Source of the DNA: Saccharopolyspora kobensis
GTDB taxonomy: Bacteria; Actinomycetota; Actinomycetes; Mycobacteriales; Pseudonocardiaceae
Length of the DNA stretch: 64,000 nucleotides
Reading direction: 5' to 3'
Assembly (NCBI RefSeq): GCF_900108315.1
Contig: NZ_FNVB01000004.1
Location: forward strand, 186,001 to 250,000
Shown here: in pieces, positions 8,652 to 17,128 of the stretch
Position numbering within the stretch: position 1 is the first letter of the stretch
How the letters are laid out: each line of letters opens with the position of its first letter
Notes under the pieces: model-generated
Told to the model about the DNA's origin: nothing
What the model saw: only the letters and a program-made list of their open reading frames with translations
The model's database searches: none
Program-made: the position numbers and the translations under genes

Positions 8652-9452
8652 GTGCGACCTGGAGCAGAAGCAGATCCGATCGTGCTGTCCACATTGGAAT
8701 TCGATGTGGTCTGCGAGGCGGAGAAGCTCACCGAGCACCGGCACATCGTGCTCGACGTGCCGAGTCCCGGAACGACCTACACCGAGCGGGCCGAGCTGGT
8801 GGCCGAGGCGTGGGCGTCGTTGCGCGCCAAGCGCCTCGCCGAGCCCGCCCGCGACCGGCTGGACGTCGACTTCGCCGACCTGGTCGGCCTGCTCGACCGA
8901 CCGCAGCGCAGCGTGGACGTGCGGATCTGGGCGGACCGGTCGATCCGCGCGCTGGCCTCGGCGAACGGCTCGGCCGGCCTGCTGACGATCGTCGACGCCG
9001 ACGTGGTGGAGATGACCGCGATCCGCGGCGGCGCGCTGGCCGAAGCGGCGGTGTCGGTGGCCGGCGACATGCCGCCGGGCCCGGGCCGCGCGGTGAGCCT
9101 GCCCAACGACATCCTCCGCAAGGCCAGCGACTACGCGGGCCCGAACAACCCGCTGCAGTTCAGCGACGAACTGCGCATGCTCGGCATCCCGGCGGACGAC
9201 GCGGCCGACGTCGCCCACATGGCCAACGGCATGGGCATCCGCGGTCAGTTCGGCGTGGAGGCCAGCCGGAACCGGGGCCGCCCGGAACGCGCGAACCGCG
9301 TGGTGGCCTTCCACGACACGGACCAGGGCCGCTACCTGCACGTGGTCCGCCCCAGCGGCGACGGCCGCCGCTGGAGCACGATCGCCCCGGCGGACAACGC
9401 GCGGATCGCCGAGTACACCAGGGAACTCCTCGCGGAGATCTGGGAGGACTGA
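8652..9452 (+). CDS. EspG-family ESX secretion chaperone
   Basis: This 266-aa protein resembles the EspG family, cytosolic chaperones that bind the tip of PPE proteins and keep PE/PPE pairs soluble before export. Supporting features are the EspG-like start VLSTLEFDVVCEAEKL, the alternating beta/alpha pattern, and a late GQFGVEASR / ANRVVAFHDTDQGRYL segment typical of the family's C-terminal sheet. The GTG start lies one base after the PPE-like gene's stop; another GTG at 8682 is possible. It closes the four-gene ESX-associated cassette. No EccB/C/D/E or MycP gene is present in the window. Confidence 0.8.
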   Translation: MRPGAEADPIVLSTLEFDVVCEAEKLTEHRHIVLDVPSPGTTYTERAELVAEAWASLRAKRLAEPARDRLDVDFADLVGLLDRPQRSVDVRIWADRSIRALASANGSAGLLTIVDADVVEMTAIRGGALAEAAVSVAGDMPPGPGRAVSLPNDILRKASDYAGPNNPLQFSDELRMLGIPADDAADVAHMANGMGIRGQFGVEASRNRGRPERANRVVAFHDTDQGRYLHVVRPSGDGRRWSTIAPADNARIAEYTRELLAEIWED

Positions 9453-9519
9453 CGACCGGAGCCGTCGGCGGGCCACGACCGCCGCAGGTGGTCGTAGCCT
9501 GGTGGCCGGAGGTGGCGGC

Positions 9520-10140
<621 letters not shown>

Positions 10141-10144
10141 CCGG

Positions 10145-10336
10145 TCAGCGGCGTTCGGCGAGTTCGGCGCGCACGTCGTCCGGGATGCGCCCGGTGTGGT
10201 CGATCGGCGTCCACTGCTCGCTGCGGATCCACTGCGATCCGCAACCGCGGCAGGCCAGCAGCGGCAGACCGTTGAGCTCCTTGCGAGTCCGGTGCCAGGA
10301 GCACAGGGACCGGCAGGCGTGCACGGCCAGCGTCAT
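10145..10336 (-). CDS. small Cys-rich zinc-ribbon-like protein
   Basis: This 63-aa protein has four cysteines and several histidines (HACRSLCSWH, then LLACRGCGSQW), a spacing that fits a small zinc ribbon. It has no export signal. Its ATG overlaps the stop of the gene upstream (ATGA), so it is probably translated together with the Pro/Thr-rich membrane protein at 10333-10827. It ends convergently four bases from the P-loop kinase gene. The family is not recognised; co-translation with a membrane anchor suggests a related but unknown function. Confidence 0.6.
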   Translation of the reverse strand: MTLAVHACRSLCSWHRTRKELNGLPLLACRGCGSQWIRSEQWTPIDHTGRIPDDVRAELAERR

Positions 10337-10827
10337 TCCGGATCGACCACCGGATCCGTGTAGGTGGAGTGCGTCGACGTGGGCGGCTCCGTGGGCGGAT
10401 CGTCCGTTGTGGGAGGACTGCTCGACGTGCTGCTCGGCGGCGGTTCCTCCGTGGGCGTCGGGTCGGGCTCCGGGTCCGGCCGGGTGGGCGTCGGGACCGG
10501 CGGCGGCCCGGGCGGCGGCGCCACGTCGTTCGAGGAGGTCCGGGACGTGCTGGACTCCGCGCTGCTGGTGCTGGTGGTCTGCTCGGAGGTCTCCCCGCCG
10601 GTGGGCGGCGGAGGCGGCAGCAGCGACGGGACGGACGTCGTGGTCGCCGGGCGGGAGGTCGCGGTCGGCTTCAGCGAGAAGTCCGGCGTGGCCTCGGTCT
10701 GCTGCTGAGTGCCCGCGACCATCGCGGCCGTCGTCGCGAACACCGTGGCCACCACGATGCCCGCCGCGGCCAGCACCACCAATCGCTTCGGCCGGGCGTC
10801 CGGGTCTTCCACCTGCAACGGGTCCAT
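10333..10827 (-). CDS. single-pass membrane protein with Pro/Ser/Thr-rich tail
   Basis: This 164-aa protein starts MDPLQVEDPDARPKR, followed by one membrane helix (about residues 18-41, LVVLAAAGIVVATVFATTAA). The remaining 120 residues are almost entirely Pro, Ser, Thr and acidic residues, presumably a disordered segment outside the membrane or in the wall. It resembles many actinobacterial anchored linkers without a defined domain. Its stop codon overlaps the start of the Cys-rich gene (ATGA), giving a coupled two-gene unit. The function is unknown. Low complexity means similarity searches would be uninformative outside the N-terminal 45 residues. Confidence 0.7.
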   Translation of the reverse strand: MDPLQVEDPDARPKRLVVLAAAGIVVATVFATTAAMVAGTQQQTEATPDFSLKPTATSRPATTTSVPSLLPPPPPTGGETSEQTTSTSSAESSTSRTSSNDVAPPPGPPPVPTPTRPDPEPDPTPTEEPPPSSTSSSPPTTDDPPTEPPTSTHSTYTDPVVDPE

Positions 10828-10969
10828 CGGTGTCCCACTCGTCGGCGCTTCGAGCGGTCGTGCACCGGATGTCCCGAGAACACCGGCCTCCGCCGAATCG
10901 CGGCGGATCATACCGGCTCGGCCCGACCCGGTGGACGCGCTGGGGCGGGCCGCTCGGCGGTGCGGCATC

Positions 10970-11263
10970 ATGCCGGACGTGACGGATTCCGGAGCCGCGC
11001 GCCTGACCGCCTGGGTGCACGGGCATGTGCAGGGCGTGGGTTTTCGCTGGTGGACGAGGTCGCGGGCGCTGGCACTGGGCCTGGTCGGCAGCGCCACGAA
11101 CCTGCCCGCGAGCCGCGTGGAAGTGGTGGCCGAAGGACCGCGCGAAGCGTGCGAGCAGCTCCTGGCGGCGCTGCGCTCGGGCGAGACGCCCGGCCGCGTC
11201 GACTTCGTCGCCGAGCAGTGGTCGGAGCCCAAGGGCGGCCTGACGGGCTTCGTCGAACGCTGA
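10970..11263 (+). CDS. acyP: acylphosphatase
   Basis: This protein of about 97 aa hydrolyses acyl phosphates. The signature WVHGHVQGVGFRWWTR contains the phosphate-cradle loop and catalytic Arg; the conserved Asn is in GLVGSATNLPASRVEVVAEGP, followed by the usual C-terminal strand FVAEQWSEPKGGLTGFVER. The length matches the family (about 90-100 aa). ATG 10970 and GTG 10979 are both possible starts and neither has a decisive ribosome site. Its place directly upstream of smc is conserved in mycobacteria (acyP-smc), which supports the assignment. Confidence 0.93.
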   Translation: MPDVTDSGAARLTAWVHGHVQGVGFRWWTRSRALALGLVGSATNLPASRVEVVAEGPREACEQLLAALRSGETPGRVDFVAEQWSEPKGGLTGFVER

Positions 11264-11290
11264 GGCCGATGCGTTTGCGCAGGTCAGGCT

Positions 11291-11334
11291 CCGTGAGCGG
11301 TTTGGGGTGCCATAGCCCCGCAAAACGCTCACGG
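11291..11334. terminator. imperfect palindromic hairpin between acyP and smc
   Basis: CCGTGAGCG (11291-11299) is exactly complementary to CGCTCACGG (11326-11334), and the inner bases continue pairing imperfectly (GTTTGGGG against CCCCGCAAAAC). The hairpin lies 27 bp after acyP and could end its transcript. The shape also resembles the intergenic palindromic repeats common in Pseudonocardiaceae genomes, but no second copy was seen in this window. No T-tract follows. Confidence 0.5.
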
Positions 11335-11501
11335 CCCATCACCTGCCGAAACGCTTCGGTGCTCCCGTCGATCCGCGTGGATCTCCGCCGTCGCCGTCTC
11401 GCTGGTTCGCCAGCGGTTCTGCGTGGTCTGGCGGGGCGGCAGAGGTAGGCTCGGCCGAACGTGACCAGGGGTACCAACCACGGGAAAGGTCGATCGCAGC
11501 C

Positions 11502-14500
11502 GTGCACCTGAAGAGCCTGACGCTGAAGGGGTTCAAGTCCTTCGCCTCGGCCACCACGCTGCGCTTCGAGCCCGGCATCACCTGCGTCGTCGGGCCGAAC
11601 GGTTCCGGCAAGTCCAACGTGCTCGACGCGCTGCGCTGGGTGATGGGCGAGCAGGGCGCCAAGGACCTGCGCGGCGGCAAGATGGAGGACGTCATCTTCG
11701 CCGGCACCGCGGGCCGCGCCCCGCTGGGCCGCGCCGAGGTCACGCTGACCATCGACAACACCGACGGCGCGCTGCCGATCGACTACACCGAGGTCTCCAT
11801 CACGCGGCGGATGTTCCGCGACGGGGCCAGCGAGTACGAGATCAACGGCAGCTCCTGCCGGCTGATGGACGTGCAGGAGCTGCTCTCCGACTCCGGCATC
11901 GGCCGCGAGATGCACGTCATCGTCGGACAGGGGCAGCTGGCGTCGATCCTGCAGGCCAAGCCAGAGGAGAACCGCAGGCTCATCGAAGAGGCCGCGGGCG
12001 TGCTCAAGCACCGCAAGCGCAAGGAAAAGGCGCTGCGCAAGCTCGACGCGATGCAGGCCAACCTGACCCGGTTGACCGACCTCACCGGTGAGCTGCGCCG
12101 CCAGCTCAAACCGCTCGGCAAGCAGGCCGAGATCGCCCGCAAGGCCCAGACCGTGCAGGCCGACCTGCGCGACGCCCGGCTGCGCCTGATCGCCGACGAC
12201 CTGGTCACCGCACGCGCCGACCTGGCCCGCGACGAGGCCGACCAGGAGACCGCGCGCGCCAAGCGGGCGGAGGTCGAGCGGGCGCTGCAGTTCGCGCAGT
12301 CCGAGGAGAAGACGCTCGAAGAGCAGGTCGCCGCGGACGCCCCGCGCCTGCACCGCGCCCAGGAGACCTGGTACCGCCTGTCGGCGCTGGAAGAGCGGCT
12401 GAACGGCACGCTGCGGCTGGCCGCTGAACGGCACCGGCACTTGACCGCGCAGACCGAGGAGCAGCGCTCGGGCCGCGATCCCGATCAGCTGGACGCCGAG
12501 GCCGAGGAAGCCGCCGAGCAGGAGATCGAGCTTCGCGAACAGCTCGAAGAAGCCCGCGAGGCCTTGCACGAGGTGGTGCAGCGCCGCTCGGAGCTGGAAT
12601 CGGCCGCGAAGCCCTTGCCGAAGCCCTCGGCATCAAGGCGCCGGCCAACGGCGATGGGTAGCCCCGAGCTCCCGCTGTCCGGCCGTCAGGTCGAGTCGCT
12701 GCGCGGCAAGGTCAGCGACACCTCAGACGAGATCGAGCGGCTGTCCGACGCGCTGGAGGAAGCCAGCGCCCGCGCCGAGGAGGCCGAGCGGGCGCTCGCC
12801 GACGCCGAGGAGGAGAGCGGCGGCTACGACTCCGACGACGCGGGCTTGCAGGAGCGCCGCGAAGCGGCCGCCGAGGCGCGCGATGCAGCGCGGGCCCGGG
12901 TGGAGGAGCTGGTAAAGGCCGAGCGGGCCGCGGAGCGGGAGATCGCTTCCTGGAAGGCCCGCGTCGAGGCGCTGTCGATGGGCTTGCAGCGAAAGGACGG
13001 CGCGGGCGCGCTCATGGCGGCCGGTGACCGGGTTCCCGGACTGCTCGGCTCGGTCGCGGCGCTGCTGACCGTCGAAGCCGGTGCGGAAGCCGCGCTGGCG
13101 GCGGCTCTCGGCGCGGTGGCCGATGCCGTCGCGGTGCGCGGCGTGACCGACGCGGTGGCCGCGCTGGAGATGCTCCGCGCCGACGAAGCGGGCCAGGCCG
13201 GGCTGCTCATCGGGACCGAGGTGCCCCTCGACCGGTCGAGCTGGCCGCAGCTGCCCGGTTCCGCCCGCTGGGCGGCCGATCTGATCTCCGCGCCGGACGG
13301 CCTGCGCGCGGCGGTGCTCAAGGCCCTGGACCGGGTCGCCGTCGTCGATTCCCTGGCCGAGGCGGGCGAACTCGTCCAGCGCCACCCGGAAGTCCGCGCG
13401 GTGACGGCCGGTGGCGACGTGCTCGGCGCGCACTGGGCGATCGGCGGTGGCGAGAGCCGGCAGAGCGCCATCGAGGTGCAGGCCGCGGTCGACGAGGCCG
13501 AACGCGAGCTCGCCGCGGCCCAGCGCCGCGCCGAACAGCACTCGGCCGCGCTGGAAGGTGCACGGGCGGAAGAGGAATCCCGCCGCGCCGAGGTCCGCGC
13601 CGTCCAGGAGCAGATCAACGACGCGAAGGTCCAGCGCGCCCGGAGCACCGAACGGCTCTCCAGCCTCCAGCGCGCGGCGCGCTCGGCGGCGGCCGATGTC
13701 GACCGCGCGCGCGATCAGCGGGTGAAGGTCGAGCAGGCCCGGGAGCAGTCCCTGGTCAAGCTCGCCGAGCTCGAAGAACGCCTGCGCGTGGTCAAGACCG
13801 AGCAGGACGAAGCAGCCGAGCCCGACACCGCCGATCGCGACCGGTTCAGCGCCGAGCTCAGCACCGTGCGCCAGCAGGAGATGGACGCCCGCCTCACCCA
13901 GCGCACGGCCGAAGAGCGCGCGCGTGCGGTGCAGGGGCGCGCGGATCAGCTGCGCCGCGCAGCCCGGCACGAGCGCGAAGCGCGGGCCCGCGCGGAGGCG
14001 GCGCGCAAGGCGCGGGAACGCGCAGCGCGCGTGACGCAGGCCGTGGTCTCGGGCTGCGAGACGGCGTTGGAGCGCATCGCGCAGTCGCTGCGCGCCGCGA
14101 CCGAGGAACGGGATGTCGCGCAGGCCAAGCAGAGCGAGCACGAGCAGGCGCTCGGTGCGATCCGGGCGCGGGTGCGGGAGCTCAGCGGCGAGCTGGAGAA
14201 GCTGACCGACGCGGTGCACCGCGACGAGGTCGTGCGCGCCGAGCAGCGGCTGCGCATCGAGCAGCTCGAAACCAAGATCATCGAAGATTTCGGCATCGGC
14301 CTCGACGACCTGGTGGACGAGTACGGGCCCACCGTGCCGATCCCGCCGGGCCCGGCCGAGATCGCCGAGTACGAGGCGGCCAAGGAACGCGGCGAGGACG
14401 TCAGCGCACCGCCGCCGGTGCCGTTCGACCGCGCCACCCAGGAGCGGCGGGCCAAGCGCGCCGAGAAGGACCTCTCCCTGCTGGGCAAGGTGAATCCGCT

Positions 14501-15140
14501 CGCGCTGGAGGAGTTCGCCGCGCTGGAGGAGCGCTACAAGTTCCTGTCCACGCAGCTGGAAGACCTCAAGGACAGCCGCCGCGACCTGCTCAGCGTGGTC
14601 AAGGAGGTCGACGAGAAGATCCTGGAGGTCTTCTCCTCGGCGTTCGAGGACGTGGCGCGGGAGTTCGAGACGGTCTTCAAGGTCCTGTTCCCCGGCGGCG
14701 ATGGGCGCCTGACGCTCACCGACTCCGAGGACATGCTGACCACCGGTGTGGAGGTCGAGGCGCGCCCGCCGGGCAAGAAGGTCAAGCGGCTGTCGCTGCT
14801 GTCCGGTGGTGAGAAGTCGCTGACCGCGGTGGCCATGCTGGTGTCCATCTTCCGCGCCCGCCCCTCGCCGTTCTACGTGATGGACGAGGTCGAGGCGGCG
14901 CTGGACGACACCAACCTGCGCCGCCTGATCACCCTGCTCGACCAGCTGCGCACCACCTCGCAGCTGATCATCATCACGCACCAGAAGCCGACGATGGAGA
15001 TCGCCGACGCGCTCTACGGCGTGACCATGCGCGGCGACGGCATCACCCAGGTCATCTCCCAGCGCCTGCGCGGTGCGGCGGAGAAGGACCCGTCACCGGA
15101 CGCGCCCGCCGAAGGGGACGTCGCCGCCGTCCTGGACTAG
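11502..15140 (+). CDS. smc: SMC, chromosome condensation ATPase
   Basis: This 1212-aa SMC protein condenses and segregates the chromosome with ScpA/ScpB. The N-terminal head carries Walker A GPNGSGKS (residues 31-38) and a Q-loop. Two long coiled-coil arms flank a hinge (about 500-640). The C-terminal head carries the signature LSGGEKSLTAVAML (about 1100) and Walker B FYVMDEVEAALDD (about 1122). The length is normal for the family. Residues about 369-397, in the N-terminal arm, are unusually Pro/Arg-rich and break the coiled coil; other frames over the same bases look more like SMC (see findings). The gene is preceded by acyP, as in mycobacteria, and ends at a strong bidirectional terminator. 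Confidence 0.96.
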   Translation: MHLKSLTLKGFKSFASATTLRFEPGITCVVGPNGSGKSNVLDALRWVMGEQGAKDLRGGKMEDVIFAGTAGRAPLGRAEVTLTIDNTDGALPIDYTEVSITRRMFRDGASEYEINGSSCRLMDVQELLSDSGIGREMHVIVGQGQLASILQAKPEENRRLIEEAAGVLKHRKRKEKALRKLDAMQANLTRLTDLTGELRRQLKPLGKQAEIARKAQTVQADLRDARLRLIADDLVTARADLARDEADQETARAKRAEVERALQFAQSEEKTLEEQVAADAPRLHRAQETWYRLSALEERLNGTLRLAAERHRHLTAQTEEQRSGRDPDQLDAEAEEAAEQEIELREQLEEAREALHEVVQRRSELESAAKPLPKPSASRRRPTAMGSPELPLSGRQVESLRGKVSDTSDEIERLSDALEEASARAEEAERALADAEEESGGYDSDDAGLQERREAAAEARDAARARVEELVKAERAAEREIASWKARVEALSMGLQRKDGAGALMAAGDRVPGLLGSVAALLTVEAGAEAALAAALGAVADAVAVRGVTDAVAALEMLRADEAGQAGLLIGTEVPLDRSSWPQLPGSARWAADLISAPDGLRAAVLKALDRVAVVDSLAEAGELVQRHPEVRAVTAGGDVLGAHWAIGGGESRQSAIEVQAAVDEAERELAAAQRRAEQHSAALEGARAEEESRRAEVRAVQEQINDAKVQRARSTERLSSLQRAARSAAADVDRARDQRVKVEQAREQSLVKLAELEERLRVVKTEQDEAAEPDTADRDRFSAELSTVRQQEMDARLTQRTAEERARAVQGRADQLRRAARHEREARARAEAARKARERAARVTQAVVSGCETALERIAQSLRAATEERDVAQAKQSEHEQALGAIRARVRELSGELEKLTDAVHRDEVVRAEQRLRIEQLETKIIEDFGIGLDDLVDEYGPTVPIPPGPAEIAEYEAAKERGEDVSAPPPVPFDRATQERRAKRAEKDLSLLGKVNPLALEEFAALEERYKFLSTQLEDLKDSRRDLLSVVKEVDEKILEVFSSAFEDVAREFETVFKVLFPGGDGRLTLTDSEDMLTTGVEVEARPPGKKVKRLSLLSGGEKSLTAVAMLVSIFRARPSPFYVMDEVEAALDDTNLRRLITLLDQLRTTSQLIIITHQKPTMEIADALYGVTMRGDGITQVISQRLRGAAEKDPSPDAPAEGDVAAVLD

Positions 15141-15157
15141 GCGGCCGCACGGGCACC

Positions 15158-15190
15158 GGAACCGGTGCGGCCGGGAGCCGCACCGGTTCC
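15158..15190. terminator. bidirectional terminator between smc and the lectin gene
   Basis: The 14-base arms GGAACCGGTGCGGC (15158-15171) and GCCGCACCGGTTCC (15177-15190) pair perfectly around a five-base loop. The hairpin lies in the 58-bp gap between two convergent genes, 18 bp after the smc stop and 8 bp from the end of the lectin gene. There is little T-tract, as is usual in this high-GC background. Confidence 0.8.
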
Positions 15191-15198
15191 GACGGTTC

Positions 15199-15741
15199 TC
15201 AGAGCGTGTCTTCGATCTTGATCTGGCCGCGCTGGACGACCCACTTCTGGTTGGCGTTGGTGTCTCCGCAGCGCCAGAGGTGCACCTTGTCGCCGTTGTT
15301 GCGGGAGTTCCCGGCGTCCAGGCACATCTCCTTGCCGGTGCCCGCGGTGTCCTTGACGACCAGCTGGCCGTTGCGGAGGATCCACTTCTGGTTCGTGTTG
15401 GTGTCTCCGCAGCGCCAGAGGTGCACCTTGTCGCCGTTGTTGCGGGTACTGCCGGCGTCCAGGCACATCTCCTGCCTGGTGCCGATGGTGTCGACGATCC
15501 TGATCTGGCTGCCGTCGATCGCGAACTTCTGGTTGTTGTTGCGTTCGCCGCAGTCCCAGAGGTGCGACTTGTCGCCGTTGTTGCGAGTGCTCCCCACGTC
15601 GAGGCACTTGCTGCCCGTCGCGGCGGCGTTCAGCTCGGCGGACGTGGCGGCGGAGGCGGGGAGCGCGACCGCCGCGGCGAGTGAGACTGCGGCGGCTCCG
15701 ACGACCGCGTAGCGGGCAAAGGCGGTACCGAGATGACTCAC
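15199..15741 (-). CDS. secreted ricin B-type (beta-trefoil) lectin
   Basis: This 180-aa exported carbohydrate-binding protein has a signal peptide (AVVGAAAVSLAAAVALPASA, cleavage near ASA-AT). The mature part is a single beta-trefoil with three repeats, each carrying a CLD(V/A)G motif and a QxW-type motif (NNNQKF, NTNQKW, NANQKW), with the spacing of family-13 carbohydrate-binding modules. No catalytic domain is attached. GTG 15741 is chosen because AAGAAGGGA lies nine bases upstream; ATG 15765 would add eight residues before the signal. The second and third repeats are nearly identical at DNA level, suggesting a recent internal duplication. The ligand is unknown, probably galactose- or xylan-type sugars. 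Confidence 0.88.
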   Translation of the reverse strand: MSHLGTAFARYAVVGAAAVSLAAAVALPASAATSAELNAAATGSKCLDVGSTRNNGDKSHLWDCGERNNNQKFAIDGSQIRIVDTIGTRQEMCLDAGSTRNNGDKVHLWRCGDTNTNQKWILRNGQLVVKDTAGTGKEMCLDAGNSRNNGDKVHLWRCGDTNANQKWVVQRGQIKIEDTL

Positions 15742-16010
15742 TTCGGTGTGTCCCTTCTTGGGCATGGCCGGGACGCGGAATCGCTGCCCCAGCACGAGAA
15801 GTCACTGCGTGTGACTGGCCGGAGATTATGGGGAGCCGTCCGCGGCGCACCGACGACACGACACGACGTGCGGAGGATTCACACGATGGAACGGGGTGAC
15901 GCGTCGAAGCGAAAACCTGCGCGGACGCGTGGTTTTCGCGCAGCACGGCCCCAATCACCCCGCAGTCCGGGACCGGCCCGGCGGGAATCGGCCGCCCGGC
16001 CGGTTCGCGT

Positions 16011-16295
16011 TCAGGCGGTGATGCCGAGGGCGTAGCCGACGCCGAAGGCGATCAGGGCCGCGACCGCGGCGGTGCCCGCCACCACCGGCCAGCCGGGGCG
16101 GTGGTTCACCCGGCGCGCCGGAATCCGCTGCGGCGCAGCGCGGTTCCACAGCTCCGGCCGCCGCAGCTCGGCGCGGCAGAGCTCGCAGTCGGCCAAGTGC
16201 GTGCGCATCACGAGCCACTCCACGTCGTCCAGCGATCCCGCGGAGTAGGCGTTGAGCTTGGCCCGGAATTCGGCGTGCTCGTCCTCGTGCACCAT
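16011..16295 (-). CDS. small zinc-finger (zf-HC2-like) membrane protein, anti-sigma-like
   Basis: This 94-aa protein has an N-terminal HxxxCxxC element ([14 protein letters not shown]) like the zinc-binding anti-sigma domain, then a basic linker and one C-terminal membrane helix ([20 protein letters not shown]). It is shorter than most ECF anti-sigma factors and no sigma factor gene is next to it, so its partner, if any, is encoded elsewhere. The ATG is supported by a position conserved relative to the domain rather than by a strong ribosome site. The upstream 270-bp gap (15742-16010) shows no gene or clear motif. Confidence 0.65.
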   Translation of the reverse strand: MVHEDEHAEFRAKLNAYSAGSLDDVEWLVMRTHLADCELCRAELRRPELWNRAAPQRIPARRVNHRPGWPVVAGTAAVAALIAFGVGYALGITA

Positions 16296-16452
16296 CGACC
16301 CCCGTCCCCAGTGCGTTCGTGTGGTTATCGTCCCAGCGGAAGCGGTGCTGAAGGGCGCGACCGGTCGGTTTCGGCGCGGAGATCCGCGTGCGGGAGGATG
16401 TTCGGTGGACCGGCAACCGCGCGCGGCGTCCACCGGAGCTCAGGAGGAGACC

Positions 16453-17085
16453 ATGACCAACCCCTACGGCCCGCCGCCAGGCCAGCAGCCGTACCCCCAG
16501 CAGGGGTATCCGCAGCAGGGTTACCCGCAGTCCGGCCCGATGCCGATGCAGCAGCCGATGGCACCGCAGGGCTATCCGCAGTCCGGCCCGATGCCGGTGG
16601 CGCCGCAGGGCTATCCGCAGCAGGGCGGCTATCCGCAGCAGGGCTACCAGCAGCCGGCGCCGCCGCAGCCGCAGATGGCGCCGCCCGCGCCGGGCATGGC
16701 ACGCGTGCTGATCGACTGCTCGTACCACTGGATCACCTGGGCCTTCATGCTCTTCAAGCCGCAGGTCACCATCAACGGCCAGCCCGGCCCGATCCTGACC
16801 TGGGGCAAGACCCCGGTCGACCTGCCGCCCGGCCAGTACCAGATCCAGGTGCACGTCAACTACCTGTGGAAGCTGGGCTACGCGAGCGCGGTCATCCCGC
16901 TGACCGTCGGACAGCAGCAGGACGTCTACTACAAGGCGCCGGCGTTCCCGTTCATCGACGGCGCGATCGGGCCGGCGCCGCAGGACGCGCCCGGCACCGG
17001 TATCGCCATGGGCATCTTCTTCGGCAGCATCGGCTTCGCCGTCCTGATGCTCCTCATCTCGATCATCACGACCGCGTCGATGTGA
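16453..17085 (+). CDS. Pro/Gln/Tyr-rich repeat protein with C-terminal membrane helix
   Basis: This 210-aa protein has roughly 75 N-terminal residues of imperfect repeats ([21 protein letters not shown]), giving a disordered low-complexity tail. A beta-rich domain follows (about 80-175; [38 protein letters not shown]), then a single C-terminal helix (about 185-207). Many actinobacteria encode such GYPQ-type membrane proteins near the envelope machinery, with unknown role; the low-complexity part may drive self-association. The start is supported by AGGAGGAGACC directly before ATG. It ends at a shared hairpin terminator with the convergent symporter gene. Confidence 0.7.
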   Translation: MTNPYGPPPGQQPYPQQGYPQQGYPQSGPMPMQQPMAPQGYPQSGPMPVAPQGYPQQGGYPQQGYQQPAPPQPQMAPPAPGMARVLIDCSYHWITWAFMLFKPQVTINGQPGPILTWGKTPVDLPPGQYQIQVHVNYLWKLGYASAVIPLTVGQQQDVYYKAPAFPFIDGAIGPAPQDAPGTGIAMGIFFGSIGFAVLMLLISIITTASM

Positions 17086-17088
17086 TCG

Positions 17089-17128
17089 GCCACGGGGTCG
17101 GTTCCGCCGAAGAACCGACCCCCGTGGC
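17089..17128. terminator. bidirectional terminator
   Basis: GCCACGGGGTCGGTTC (17089-17104) pairs with GAACCGACCCCCGTGGC (17112-17128) with one bulged base and a seven-base loop. It fills the gap between the convergent Pro/Gln-rich gene and the symporter gene and probably ends both transcripts. Confidence 0.8.

Noticed and set aside
12723-14981. A 752-codon antisense frame opposite smc
   Set aside because: Long antisense frames are expected opposite GC-rich coding sequence; the smc frame has all family motifs and no independent start signal supports the antisense.
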